A stretch of 64,000 nucleotides of DNA from an uncultured Eubacteriales bacterium (lineage in GTDB: Bacteria; Bacillota; Clostridia; Oscillospirales; Butyricicoccaceae): the NCBI GenBank assembly GCA_910579575.1, contig CAJTUM010000003.1, positions 127,922 to 191,921 of the forward strand, given 5' to 3'. Of this stretch, positions 34,323 through 42,336 are shown one piece after another. A program made the translations under genes and the position numbers. Within the stretch, counting starts at the first letter, position 1. Each line of letters opens with the position of its first letter. Under the pieces are notes generated by a model. The model was not told where the DNA came from. It worked only from the letters and a program-made list of their open reading frames with translations, and searched no databases.

Positions 34323-35648
34323 ATGCGTAAAGCCGCGGACAAGCTGGAGCAATTTTTCTGGCTTTTCCTTTTTATCAATCCATTTTTAGACATTGGCAAC
34401 GGCCTATTCATCATGGTGATGGAGGGCTTATATGATAAAACATGGGAGCAAATCGACTTGGCGCTGACGCCCAGTCTGCTGATCCGCATGGCCGTGCTGC
34501 TTCTATTTGGCCTATATCTCCTGTTGGCCTGGGATAAGCGGGCGCTGCTGGCCATGGTTCCCATCGGCGCCGTTTGGGTCCTTTCTGTGATCGGCCAATT
34601 CCTCTGGCCCATGAAACGCTATAGCCTGTTTACCGATATCCAATATATCGCCCGCTTCGGCTATAATCTGGCGGCGCTCTATATCTATTGGCGGGTGTTT
34701 CAACACAAAAAAATCAGCCGGGAACGGCTGTTGATACAGCTCAACGGCATTGTCGTCTTTTCGCTTGCCGTGCTTTCCACCTCTATCCTGCTCTCTTATA
34801 TGGCGGATATGGGATACACCACCTATGCGGATCGATTTGGTCTACGGGGCACGCGGGGCTTTTTCTATTCGGGCAACGATATCACCGCCGTGTTGATGGC
34901 GCTGCTTCCCGTGGCGATTTGCTCCTTTTTGATGCTGGATCGGCGGAAAACAGGCCGAGCCAAGTATTTTTATTACGCTTATTCTCCCGCCGCCGTCATT
35001 ACCACCTTGTGTCTGATCGGCACGAAAACAGCCTTTGCCGCTGTGGGCGCGGCTTTTGTGGGTCTGCTGGGCTTCGCTCTGTATCTACTGGCGAAAAAAC
35101 AGGATAAAACCCCATTGCTTCGGCTGGGCGTGATTCTGCTGATCGTCCTACTGCTTCTGGGGATTCTGGCCATTTTTTCCAGCACGCTGTTTGATGAAAT
35201 CAGCAGCTCTCTGGCCAATACTGGAAATATTGCCCGCCGAGAGGGCATGACCACCGCTCTGCTCAGCGGCCGTCAGAACAAGCTGGCTTCCGCCTTTGCC
35301 GATTACCGGGCCGGCGGCCCCTATAAATGGCTGTTCGGCGTCACCCGAGGCAGCCAAAAGGCCATCATCGAGATGGACGTCTTTGAGGTGCTCTTCTATT
35401 ACGGCCTGATCGGCGCGGCGCTGATGCTTTGGCCCTATTTGAAGCTGGGCTTTGGTTTCGTTTTTCGGTTTTTCAAGGATTGTACCATTTGGTCTTTCGC
35501 CACGCTACTCAGCCTGGGCTTGTGCGCTGCTTACCTTATTATGGCAGGTCATATTCTGTTCAGCGTCACCTCGGGGTTTTATTTCTCCTTTATGCTGCTC
35601 TATGGCAAGCTGCTGTATTGCCGCGATCTAAAAACAGAAGAAATCTAA
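34323..35648 (+). CDS. O-antigen ligase/polymerase-like membrane protein
   Basis: Polytopic membrane protein of 441 residues with about ten to twelve hydrophobic helices and one larger outer loop (roughly residues 300-350), the arrangement of WaaL/Wzy-type glycan ligases and polymerases. The segment RGFFYSGNDITAVLMALLPVA near 180 and LLSGRQNKLASAFADYRAGG near 315 are typical of the family's Arg-containing loop. The gene is not in a polysaccharide cluster. A Gram-positive cell would use it for capsule or wall glycan, but the substrate is unknown. The ATG at 34323 follows GAGGTGG; the longer frame from 34209 has no ribosome site. Confidence 0.78.
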   Translation: MRKAADKLEQFFWLFLFINPFLDIGNGLFIMVMEGLYDKTWEQIDLALTPSLLIRMAVLLLFGLYLLLAWDKRALLAMVPIGAVWVLSVIGQFLWPMKRYSLFTDIQYIARFGYNLAALYIYWRVFQHKKISRERLLIQLNGIVVFSLAVLSTSILLSYMADMGYTTYADRFGLRGTRGFFYSGNDITAVLMALLPVAICSFLMLDRRKTGRAKYFYYAYSPAAVITTLCLIGTKTAFAAVGAAFVGLLGFALYLLAKKQDKTPLLRLGVILLIVLLLLGILAIFSSTLFDEISSSLANTGNIARREGMTTALLSGRQNKLASAFADYRAGGPYKWLFGVTRGSQKAIIEMDVFEVLFYYGLIGAALMLWPYLKLGFGFVFRFFKDCTIWSFATLLSLGLCAAYLIMAGHILFSVTSGFYFSFMLLYGKLLYCRDLKTEEI

Positions 35649-36292
35649 AAAAAAATCCGCCAGCAATGGCGGATTTTTCGTCCATAAACGCGGCGCTCGC
35701 CTTGGCGCCGCGCTGCAAAAAAGAAAGCAGAAGATCTTGAAGCAATTCCCAATCCCCCTCTCGTCCTTTTTCTGAAATATACTTGCTCACATAACCGCTT
35801 TGCGACGTGCAGTGGTCAAAAAACAGATCGTATCCTCCAGACTTGCAATTGCACTGGATGATTTTTTCTCATGGATGGCGCAGCAGCAGTCGATTCAACC
35901 GTCCCGCCCGCGCTTTGTCCAGCAACGCTTCCACAATCTGCAGATACTCGTCTTGCTCCTGCGCGTCGATCTTTCGCATCAGGCGGCTTCCGTCCTGCCG
36001 CCAGACCACAATCTCCACAGGCCTCTGGGGAATATATTTCAATGGAGCAAATCCGGCGGTATCAATGGAATTTTCTTCGATCCGAAAATCATAGAGATGG
36101 GTATGTACACCACAAATTCTTGTGAAATAGCGGCAGCTCTCGAGATAGCCAAGCGGAAATCGAACCCTCCGTCGGAAACCCCTTGGCGGAATAGTTTTCA
36201 AACCGCCGCAAAAGAGCTTCTCGTTCTTTTTGGAGAGAAGATCGGCTTGGATACCGCCGCCGCGCCTCCGGCCCGGTAAAAATCCACATCAT
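35649..36292 (-). pseudogene. Decayed unknown gene (frameshift plus in-frame stop)
   Basis: An open frame begins at ATG 36292 (MMWIFTGPEARRRY) behind AAAGGAG, directly after the patatin gene. It runs to about codon 37 (FENYSAKGFP), where the homologous-looking continuation shifts by one frame to RFPLGYLESCRYFTRICGV near 36170. That frame runs on to GRLNRLLLRHP and a TGA (35869-35871), after which the same frame stays open (EKIIQCNCKSGGYDLFFDH and on) for about 60 codons into the terminator of the neighbouring gene. The protein family is not recognised. A frameshift plus a nonsense codon in one tract, with the reading sense kept between them, marks a gene that has recently decayed. Confidence 0.6.
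35651..35678 (+). terminator. Terminator behind the O-antigen-ligase-like gene
   Basis: AAAATCCGCC, loop AGCAAT, GGCGGATTTTT. The A-run on the other side makes it work in both directions. Confidence 0.88.
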
Positions 36293-36313
36293 CCGTCTCC
36301 TTTCCTGCGGCAA

Positions 36314-37498
36314 TCAGTCCAGCCGCCGAGCCGCCAAGGCTTGCAGCAGAAAATCGGACGCCTCTATGGCTCGGGATTTGTTGGTGGCGGCCAGCCCCAG
36401 GGTTTTGGGCGGCGGCGCGGCGGCGGCCCTGGCGGCCAACTGCAAAAATTCTGCCAGGTCATAGATCTGGAATCGGTCGATTTGCCCTCGCTGCGCGCGA
36501 TTTTCCAGCATAGCCGCCAGAAGATCGGTATAATCCCCTGTCGAGGCGTCCAGCTTTTGAGAAATCAATGGAAGCAACCGCTCCAGCAAAATTCGCCGAG
36601 GCGAAAGCTCCTGATCCTCCAAACCGGCCAAGCGGCAGGCTTGGGCGATCTCTTCCTCCATCAAGACACAAAAACGGGGAAAGGCCCAATCCTCCGCCGG
36701 GCGGCGCAGGCAATAGAGCTTGCCGGCCAGGCTCTGGAGCTGGCGCAGGGCGTCGTAATATCCCATTTGAATATTCTGGGCCGCCCGCTTTGGATTAAAA
36801 TCCATCAAAGGCCCCAAAGGCTCCGAGGGAGCAATAATCGTCGCTTCCACCTCTTTATCCCGAAGCGCGCGAAACAGGCCGGGGCCAAAGGTGCGGGCCG
36901 CCAAAATGCGGCGGCAACCCCGCTCCGCCAGCATATTCATTGGGCAGTTGTCATACAGACCGCCGTCGACATATTGTTTGCCTTCGATCACCGTGGGCTG
37001 AAAGCCGGGAAATGTGGCGCTGGCCATGATATAATCCCAGAGCAGCGCCGGAGGAATCTGGTCCTTGAAGAGCTCCTTCGGTTTTAAGTCGCTGACGGAT
37101 ACAGCGACCAGTCCAAAATCCACCGGGCTGGCCAGCAAGCGGCCCGGGTCCACCAATCGCCGGATGAGAGCCCGCATTTTTCGGGTGTCCACGCCGCCTT
37201 CTTCCCGGACTTGACGCAAAGCGCGGCGATAATAGGCCAAATCGGAAAAACCGGCTTGGCCTGTGAACAGTTTTCGGTATTTTTCTTCGTCCACATCGAA
37301 AAAATCCCCATTGCCCAATGTCAGCCACAACTGTTCCGCCAGCGCCGCGTCTCCTTGGCACAGCAGCGCCCCGTTGACCGCGCCGATGGAAGAGCCGCAA
37401 ATCGCGTCAAATTCCATCCCTTGTTGGCGACACGCCTTGTATACGCCGATATGATAGGCCCCCCGGCTGCCTCCGCCCTCCAGCGCCAGACCCAACAT
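36314..37498 (-). CDS. Patatin-like phospholipase (RssA/YchK type)
   Basis: Lipid acyl hydrolase of 394 residues. The oxyanion loop is GGGSRGAYHIG at the N terminus, the nucleophile elbow is GSSIG near residue 38, and the dyad Asp is in YVDGGLYDN near 180, so the Ser-Asp dyad is complete. The C-terminal third is Ala/Arg-rich and not conserved. ATG 37498 has AAGGAG eight bases upstream; the ATG two codons earlier is too close to it. No signal peptide, so probably a cytoplasmic membrane-lipid hydrolase. The decayed gene follows after 21 bases. Confidence 0.92.
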   Translation of the reverse strand: MLGLALEGGGSRGAYHIGVYKACRQQGMEFDAICGSSIGAVNGALLCQGDAALAEQLWLTLGNGDFFDVDEEKYRKLFTGQAGFSDLAYYRRALRQVREEGGVDTRKMRALIRRLVDPGRLLASPVDFGLVAVSVSDLKPKELFKDQIPPALLWDYIMASATFPGFQPTVIEGKQYVDGGLYDNCPMNMLAERGCRRILAARTFGPGLFRALRDKEVEATIIAPSEPLGPLMDFNPKRAAQNIQMGYYDALRQLQSLAGKLYCLRRPAEDWAFPRFCVLMEEEIAQACRLAGLEDQELSPRRILLERLLPLISQKLDASTGDYTDLLAAMLENRAQRGQIDRFQIYDLAEFLQLAARAAAAPPPKTLGLAATNKSRAIEASDFLLQALAARRLD

Positions 37499-37758
37499 GG
37501 CCATCTCTCCTTTGCTCGTATCCTTTTTACTATCCTACCACCGCGCCCGCCGCCTGTAAAGAGCCCCACAACTTCCCTTTTTGTCAAATGGGCAAAGCCG
37601 GCGGAATTGCTCGCGCTGAAAGTTCCGCCCCTGAGCGCTTGGGCCCATCTGCCGGCCAAGTCCGTCTGGAGCGCGGCGGCGCGACCGCCGCAACCGGCGA
37701 AATATGAATTTTGTCAAAATTAAAGAAATTGCCGGTTAAATTCCGAAAATATTTCTGC

Positions 37759-37764
37759 TATAAT
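37759..37764 (+). promoter_or_regulatory. -10 element for the DUF1847 gene
   Basis: Perfect TATAAT; the matching -35 (TTAAAT, 17 bases upstream) is poor. The leader of about 165 bases includes two hairpins, GGGGCCG/CGGCCCC (37786-37811) and CCGGC-TTTT-GCCGG (37907-37920) just before the AGGAGG site. The rest of the gap 37499-37936 is non-coding and otherwise unremarkable apart from a GCGGCGG/CCGCCGC repeat near 37673-37691. Confidence 0.45.
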
Positions 37765-37936
37765 AAAAGAATCAGTATCGACGGCGGGGCCGAGAACGCC
37801 GCGCCGGCCCCAAGCCAACTGTCGCGGCCGATGACGACTGATTTTGCGCCCGCCTTGGTTTATAATCAGACCAAAAGAGGCGGCTGCGGAGCATAGAAAA
37901 AACCAACCGGCTTTTGCCGGACAGGAGGAGAAGGAT

Positions 37937-38554
37937 ATGTATACCTGCGCGCACTGTACGGTACACGCCTGCGTATCAGGCGAAAAGGACAAAATGCCCA
38001 AAAACTGCCCCATGCACAACGAAGATCTGATGGAGCGGTCCAAGGCCGCTTACCTAACGGAAGAATACCGGGAATTTTACAAAAATTCCTGCCTGGTGGA
38101 ATCGGAAGGATACTGCCAATGGCCTCGCGTCAAGGAAGTAGCAGAATTTTGCAAGAAAAACGGCTTCCATAAAATCGGCGTGGCCTTTTGCAGCGGCCTG
38201 CGAAACGAGGGCAAGATTGCCTGCGATATTTTGCGCCAGCATGGATTTGAGGTTGTTTCCGTCATCTGCAAAACAGGCGGCATTCCCAAAGAGACAGTAG
38301 GCGTTACCGAAGAGCAAAAGGTCCGCCCAGGGACCTACGAAGTGATGTGCAATCCGGTGGCCCAAGCGATGCTGCTCAACGAGGAAAAAACGGATTTCAA
38401 TGTGGTGATCGGCCTGTGCGTGGGCCACGACTCTCTGTTTTACAAGCACACAGAAGCGCTGTGCACGACCCTGGTCACCAAAGACCGGGTGCTGGCTCAC
38501 AACCCTGCCGGCGCTCTGTATTGCGCCAACGCCTATTTCAGAAACCGCGTGTAA
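37937..38554 (+). CDS. DUF1847 metal-binding-type protein
   Basis: Predicted metal-binding protein of 205 residues. The N terminus MYTCAHCTVHACVSGE is the hallmark Cys-rich segment of DUF1847, followed by PKNCPM. More cysteines are in SCLVESEGYCQWPR, FCSGL and VMCNP, and CVGHDSLFYKHTEALCTTLVTKDRVLAHNP completes the conserved C-terminal part. Such proteins are common in anaerobes; the function is unknown. The start follows GGAGGAGAAGG. The phosphoesterase gene follows after 39 bases and is probably co-transcribed. Confidence 0.87.
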   Translation: MYTCAHCTVHACVSGEKDKMPKNCPMHNEDLMERSKAAYLTEEYREFYKNSCLVESEGYCQWPRVKEVAEFCKKNGFHKIGVAFCSGLRNEGKIACDILRQHGFEVVSVICKTGGIPKETVGVTEEQKVRPGTYEVMCNPVAQAMLLNEEKTDFNVVIGLCVGHDSLFYKHTEALCTTLVTKDRVLAHNPAGALYCANAYFRNRV

Positions 38555-38593
38555 GGCGGCGTAATGCCGCCCTGAACTCTCAGGAGGGATACA

Positions 38594-39499
38594 ATGAAAA
38601 AAAAGGAAAACAAATGTCTGTGGGCGGCGCCTGCCGCCATCGGCGGCGCCCTGGGCCTGGCCGCTCTCTGGGCCTGGCAAAACAACAGCGTGACTGTGGC
38701 TCGCTACCGCTGCGGCAGCCATAAGCTGGCGCCCGCTTTCGACGGTTTTGTGGTTTTGCAGGTTTCCGACCTGCACAACAAAACCTTTGGCCAGGGCCAA
38801 CGGCGGCTGCTGACTCAGATTGCGGCGGAACAGCCGGACTGCATCGTCGTCACCGGCGACCTGATCGATTGCCATCGGACCAATCTGGCCGCAGCCATGG
38901 AGTTTATCCGAGGCGCTGTGCGGCTGGCCCCTGTTTATTACACGCCGGGCAACCACGAGGGTCGGTCGCCGGCTTATCCCCGTTTGCGGGACGGCCTGGA
39001 AAAAGCGGGCGTCGCCGTGTTGGAGGATCAAAAGGTGTGCTTGGCTCGGAAAGGCTCCTGCATCGAGCTGCTGGGCCTGCGGGACCCCGCCTTCCTGCCG
39101 GCGGATAAACAGCAGGACAACCTGGTTCTGGAGCGCCGCTTGTCTGACATGATGGAGGGGGACCCGGACGTCTTCCGCCTGCTGCTCTCCCATCGGCCGG
39201 AGCTGCTGCCCTTATACGCCCAGTGCGGCGTGGATATGGCGCTGTGCGGCCATGCCCACGGCGGCCAGTTCCGTTTGTTCCGCCAGGGCCTGTTCGCCCC
39301 AGGGCAGGGGCTGTTCCCCCAGTATTCCAGCGGCGTCCATATCAAAGGCGCTACCGCCATGGTGGTCAGCCGGGGCTTGGGCAACAGCGAGTTCCCCCTG
39401 CGGCTGAACAACCGGCCTGAGCTGGTAAAGCTGACTCTCTGCCGGGAAGGCGCGGAGGAACCGGAGAATCCAAACGCCCCAACCCCCCAAGAACCATAA
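38594..39499 (+). CDS. Membrane-anchored metallophosphoesterase (YkuE-like)
   Basis: Calcineurin-type phosphoesterase of 301 residues with one N-terminal membrane helix (about 8-25), so the enzyme domain faces outward. Metal-site motifs: VSDLHN (DxH), VVTGDLID (GD), TPGNHEG (GNHE), LLSHRPE and ALCGHAHGGQ (GHxH). The C-terminal tail SRGLGNSEFPLRLNNRPEL is characteristic of the YkuE/YaeI group, some of which have been linked to UDP-diacylglucosamine or wall-phosphate turnover. Strong AGGAGG precedes the ATG and a perfect terminator follows the stop. Confidence 0.9.
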   Translation: MKKKENKCLWAAPAAIGGALGLAALWAWQNNSVTVARYRCGSHKLAPAFDGFVVLQVSDLHNKTFGQGQRRLLTQIAAEQPDCIVVTGDLIDCHRTNLAAAMEFIRGAVRLAPVYYTPGNHEGRSPAYPRLRDGLEKAGVAVLEDQKVCLARKGSCIELLGLRDPAFLPADKQQDNLVLERRLSDMMEGDPDVFRLLLSHRPELLPLYAQCGVDMALCGHAHGGQFRLFRQGLFAPGQGLFPQYSSGVHIKGATAMVVSRGLGNSEFPLRLNNRPELVKLTLCREGAEEPENPNAPTPQEP

Positions 39500-39515
39500 A
39501 CAAAGACAACATTAG

Positions 39516-39547
39516 AAGGCGGCGGGAATATTCCCGCCGCCTTTTTT
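39516..39547 (+). terminator. Terminator behind the phosphoesterase gene
   Basis: AAGGCGGCGGGAATATTCCCGCCGCC followed by TTTTTT, a perfect palindromic stem. A small AAGCGC-AAAC-GCGCTT hairpin follows at 39558-39573. Confidence 0.92.
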
Positions 39548-39661
39548 GTTCTATCTCAAGCGCAAACGCGCTTTCCTATGAAGCCGCCAGAGACCCTCCA
39601 ACGGCGTTTGGTTGAAAAAAAACGCCGGTTATCCTTTTCAAACTGGATCGACAGTTCAAAG

Positions 39662-40681
39662 CTACCGCCCCGGGTCCTCTGGGTAGTCTGGCACGGTGAC
39701 GCAGGTCATGCCGCTTTTTTCAAAACTGCGGATCGTAGACCGCAAGCTCAGGTAATCGACGGAGAAATTGCTGTCATATTTGCCGCTGACCATGCCAATG
39801 TTCATCAAAAAGGTCTGATTGGCCTCCTCAAAATCAATGCCCAAGCTGGTGACTACCTTGCCCTCCTCCATCCGAACGCCCTGATAAATGCCCGGTTGGC
39901 TGGCAAAGGCGTCCAGAAACTCCTTCTGATAGGCTTCTACCGCCTCCGCATCTTGGGGGCCGCCGTCATAGTATTCGCACAAAAGGCAGGCCAGCACTCG
40001 GTCTCCAACAGCAGCGACATAGTACCGATATTCATGCCCCTCTGCGGTGGTCTGTGCGCAGGTCGTCATTGAAACGTCGGCATAGTCGTAAAAACCGCCG
40101 GTGAGCAGGTTGAGAAACGTCTGGTCCGGCGCTCCCCGATGCTGGAGGTAATAGCCGCCCCGTTTGGCCGCCAAAGTGGCTCGATTGGTATCTTCCACCC
40201 CGGGCTGAGCCTGCTCGACTCCCTTTTGCATCCAACCCGCCAGATTGGCAAAGCTGTCTCCCCCCTGCTTGGCCTGGTCTTCCATGGCCTCCAACATGGC
40301 GGCCCGGATAGCGGCGCCGTAATCCCGCTGTCCCACCGTCACATTCACCGTGTCAAAAAGCCCGGTATCCTCTTCTGAGACAGAATAGGTCATCTCCCCC
40401 AGCTGCTGGCAAAATTGCCGGTAAACCGGGTCCATCAAAGGCACGCTCTCCGCGCCCTCCTGGGCGGCGGGCAGGATATAAAGCAAATCGTCTCCCTCTT
40501 CCAAATAGAGCATAGCCGTATCATAATCGCCGGTTTGCAAAGCCGATAAAAAATGTTCCGCAGCTTCGTAGGCGTCGGCGGCTTCCGGCTGCTTGGGGCC
40601 GGTTTCGACCAGAGGGCACCCCGCCAGCAGGCAGCATAACGCCCCCGCAACCGCCGACAAAACAACGCGCTTTCCTCTCAT
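39662..40681 (-). CDS. Lipoprotein of unknown function
   Basis: Secreted, lipid-anchored protein of 339 residues. The signal MRGKRVVLSAVAGALCCLL is followed by the lipobox LLAGC (Cys22) and an extracellular body. The first half (DAYEAAEHFLSALQTGDYDTA) looks like the helical start of an NTF2-like or DUF5105-like fold; the second half (VTSLGIDFEEANQTFLMNIG) weakly recalls small DUF1307-type lipoproteins. Both comparisons are impressions only. ATG 40681 follows GGGAGG; the longer frame has no site. It is the first gene after the hairpin-rich gap at 40735-40996. Confidence 0.75.
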   Translation of the reverse strand: MRGKRVVLSAVAGALCCLLAGCPLVETGPKQPEAADAYEAAEHFLSALQTGDYDTAMLYLEEGDDLLYILPAAQEGAESVPLMDPVYRQFCQQLGEMTYSVSEEDTGLFDTVNVTVGQRDYGAAIRAAMLEAMEDQAKQGGDSFANLAGWMQKGVEQAQPGVEDTNRATLAAKRGGYYLQHRGAPDQTFLNLLTGGFYDYADVSMTTCAQTTAEGHEYRYYVAAVGDRVLACLLCEYYDGGPQDAEAVEAYQKEFLDAFASQPGIYQGVRMEEGKVVTSLGIDFEEANQTFLMNIGMVSGKYDSNFSVDYLSLRSTIRSFEKSGMTCVTVPDYPEDPGR

Positions 40682-40742
40682 GGCAATCTTGCCTCCCTTG
40701 GAATATGGCCGTGGTTCACAGCTTGAATATATAGTCAACGCA

Positions 40743-40917
40743 GTTGAAAAAGCGCAGAAGCGCTTTTTTCAACCAGCGGGCTGACAAGCCCGCTGGGCGT
40801 GCAAAACACGCAAGCGCTGTCTAGCTGTCTATGAAATCTAAAGCAACGCCGCCTTTGCGGCTTCCTGCGGCGCGAATCGCCGCAGGTTTCAAAAGAGGTT
40901 CTTGCCTCGTTTGAAAC
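40743..40917. repeat. Array of six consecutive hairpins in an intergenic gap
   Basis: Six neighbouring inverted repeats fill the gap: 40743-40773 (13-14-base arms, one bulge), 40773-40796 (CCAGCGGGCT-GACA-AGCCCGCTGG, perfect), 40797-40811 (GCGTG/CACGC), 40848-40861 (GCCGC/GCGGC), 40864-40886 (CCTGCGGCG/CGCCGCAGG, perfect) and 40886-40917 (GTTTCAAA..GAGG/CCTC..TTTGAAAC, one mismatch). A short tandem CTGTCTA repeat lies between the third and fourth. The gap 40682-40996 holds no credible gene. A structured RNA or a dispersed intergenic repeat element are the main options. Confidence 0.65.
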
Positions 40918-40996
40918 GCTTTGACTATAGCAAAAAATCCTCTGGAACGCAAGGGAAAGCCCAAAGCTCCGCCAGGCGCTCTGCGCTTTTGGGCGC

Positions 40997-41572
40997 TTAT
41001 GGGGATTTCTCTTGTAGCTGCTGCAAAGAAACCGCTTGGGCCTGAAGCAGGGCGGCGTCCTCTTGATCGTGGGAAATGACCAACAGCGGCTTGGCCCCGC
41101 AATGGTCCAACAAGCATCGGGCGGCTTGGCGACGGGCCTCAGGGTCCAACCCCTTGAAAGGCTCGTCCAGCAGCAGGGCTTGGCTGGGGCAGGCAAGCGC
41201 TCGGGCCAGGGCCACTCGCCGGCGCTGTCCGCCGCTGAGAGCGTCGGGCCGGGATTGGGCCTCTTCCGCCAGCCCCAGCTCCGCCAGCAGGTTCCGCGCC
41301 TGTTCTCGGTTGGAAATCAGCTCCACATTCCCCAGAGCGGTCAAGCCGGGAATCAGCCGGTCCTCCTGAAAGACGACGCCCAATCGCTCCGGCGCAATAA
41401 TCTGGCCGGATTGGGGCTTCAACAAGCCGCAAAGCAACCGCATCAAGGTGGTCTTTCCGCCTCCAGAGGGTCCGGAGAGCAGCAGACGCCGCCCTTCTTC
41501 CACCAGCAGATTCAGCTGGCGCAACACCAAAACAGAGTCATATCCAAAAGAAATCTCCTTCGCCTGTATCAT
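40997..41572 (-). CDS. ABC transporter ATPase, NitT/TauT type
   Basis: Short ATP-binding subunit of 191 residues. Walker A GPSGGGKTT near 34-42, Q-loop VVFQEDRL, signature LSGGQRRRVALARA, Walker B LLLDEPFKGLD and switch His in VISHDQEDA are all present. The ATG at 41572 (MIQAKEISFG) overlaps the permease stop as ATGA; an upstream frame has no ribosome site. It is the last gene of the crp-SBP-permease-ATPase operon. Confidence 0.93.
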   Translation of the reverse strand: MIQAKEISFGYDSVLVLRQLNLLVEEGRRLLLSGPSGGGKTTLMRLLCGLLKPQSGQIIAPERLGVVFQEDRLIPGLTALGNVELISNREQARNLLAELGLAEEAQSRPDALSGGQRRRVALARALACPSQALLLDEPFKGLDPEARRQAARCLLDHCGAKPLLVISHDQEDAALLQAQAVSLQQLQEKSP

Positions 41573-42336
41573 GGCGCCTTCCCTCCGGCGCTTCGGCCAA
41601 GCAAGGCGGAGGCCGCCTTTTCCATAGCCAAAGAGAGTAAAATAATCGCGGTTGTCCAAGCAAATAAATCCACTGTTTCCAGCGCCACCTTGGCGTTATA
41701 GAGCTGTCCCCCAATGGTTCCGGCAGAGACGGCCAGCGCTTCTGCGGCCGCGCCGGCTTTCCAAGCGAAGCCCAACCCCGTCCGAAGCGCCGAAAGCCCA
41801 TAGGGCACCAGCGCCGGCAGATAGATCTGGCGAAAAACCTGCCAGCGGGGAAGCCGGAAAACCTGAGCCATCTCCAGCAGCAGCGGGTCCGCCGCCGCCA
41901 ACCCTTGAAAACTATTTTCATAAGCCAAAGGAACCGTCATCAAAAAGGCGATAAACAACGACAGCCGCCGAGCGGGCAGCCAAACCAAGGCCAGAATAAT
42001 GAAAGAGGTCACTGGCGCCGCTTTAATGAGGGCCAACGGCAGCTGGACCATGGCCTGGACGAACCGGCAGACAAAAGCGGCCGCCGCTAAGGCGCCGCCA
42101 GCCGCCAGCCCCAAGACAAAGCCGCCTAGAATATGGCTGATCGAGCGGCATACGGTTTCCCAAAAAAAGCCTTGCGCCGCCAACTGGGCCAAACGCCGAA
42201 AAACCGCCCCCGGCCCTGGCAGCAGCAGCGGCAAAGCCAGCCGTTCGGCGGCCAAATGCCATAAAACCAGCCATACCGCCGCCGCAATCAGCCGGGTTTG
42301 CCAGCTGGGCTTATTGCCCCTGGTAATAAAAATCAT
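41569..42336 (-). CDS. ABC transporter permease, NitT/TauT type
   Basis: Integral membrane subunit of 255 residues with about six helices (LIAAAVWLVLWHLAAERL is the first) and the family's EAA-loop region in AQVFRLPRWQVFRQIYLPALVPYG near residues 160-185. Its ATG overlaps the end of the binding-protein gene by 26 bases, read in another frame, and its stop overlaps the ATPase start. Such permeases import sulfonates, nitrate, thiamine precursors or similar small compounds; this one has no further substrate clue. Confidence 0.92.
   Translation of the reverse strand: MIFITRGNKPSWQTRLIAAAVWLVLWHLAAERLALPLLLPGPGAVFRRLAQLAAQGFFWETVCRSISHILGGFVLGLAAGGALAAAAFVCRFVQAMVQLPLALIKAAPVTSFIILALVWLPARRLSLFIAFLMTVPLAYENSFQGLAAADPLLLEMAQVFRLPRWQVFRQIYLPALVPYGLSALRTGLGFAWKAGAAAEALAVSAGTIGGQLYNAKVALETVDLFAWTTAIILLSLAMEKAASALLGRSAGGKAP

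Noticed and set aside
35869..35871. In-frame TGA of the decayed gene as a selenocysteine or recoded tryptophan codon
   Set aside because: TGA ends many intact genes in the window, no SECIS-like hairpin was evident behind it, and the same gene also carries a frameshift; decay is simpler.
37786..37920. Possible riboswitch in the DUF1847 leader
   Set aside because: Two hairpins are present, but no known aptamer consensus was recognised, so it is described only as a structured leader.
40743..40917. Hairpin array as a CRISPR array
   Set aside because: The units differ in sequence and length, so there is no constant repeat with unique spacers; no cas genes are present.
40735..41196. A 153-codon open frame across the hairpin array and the end of the ABC ATPase gene
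   Set aside because: It overlaps the ATPase gene in another frame and its composition reflects inverted repeats. No ribosome site or known motif.
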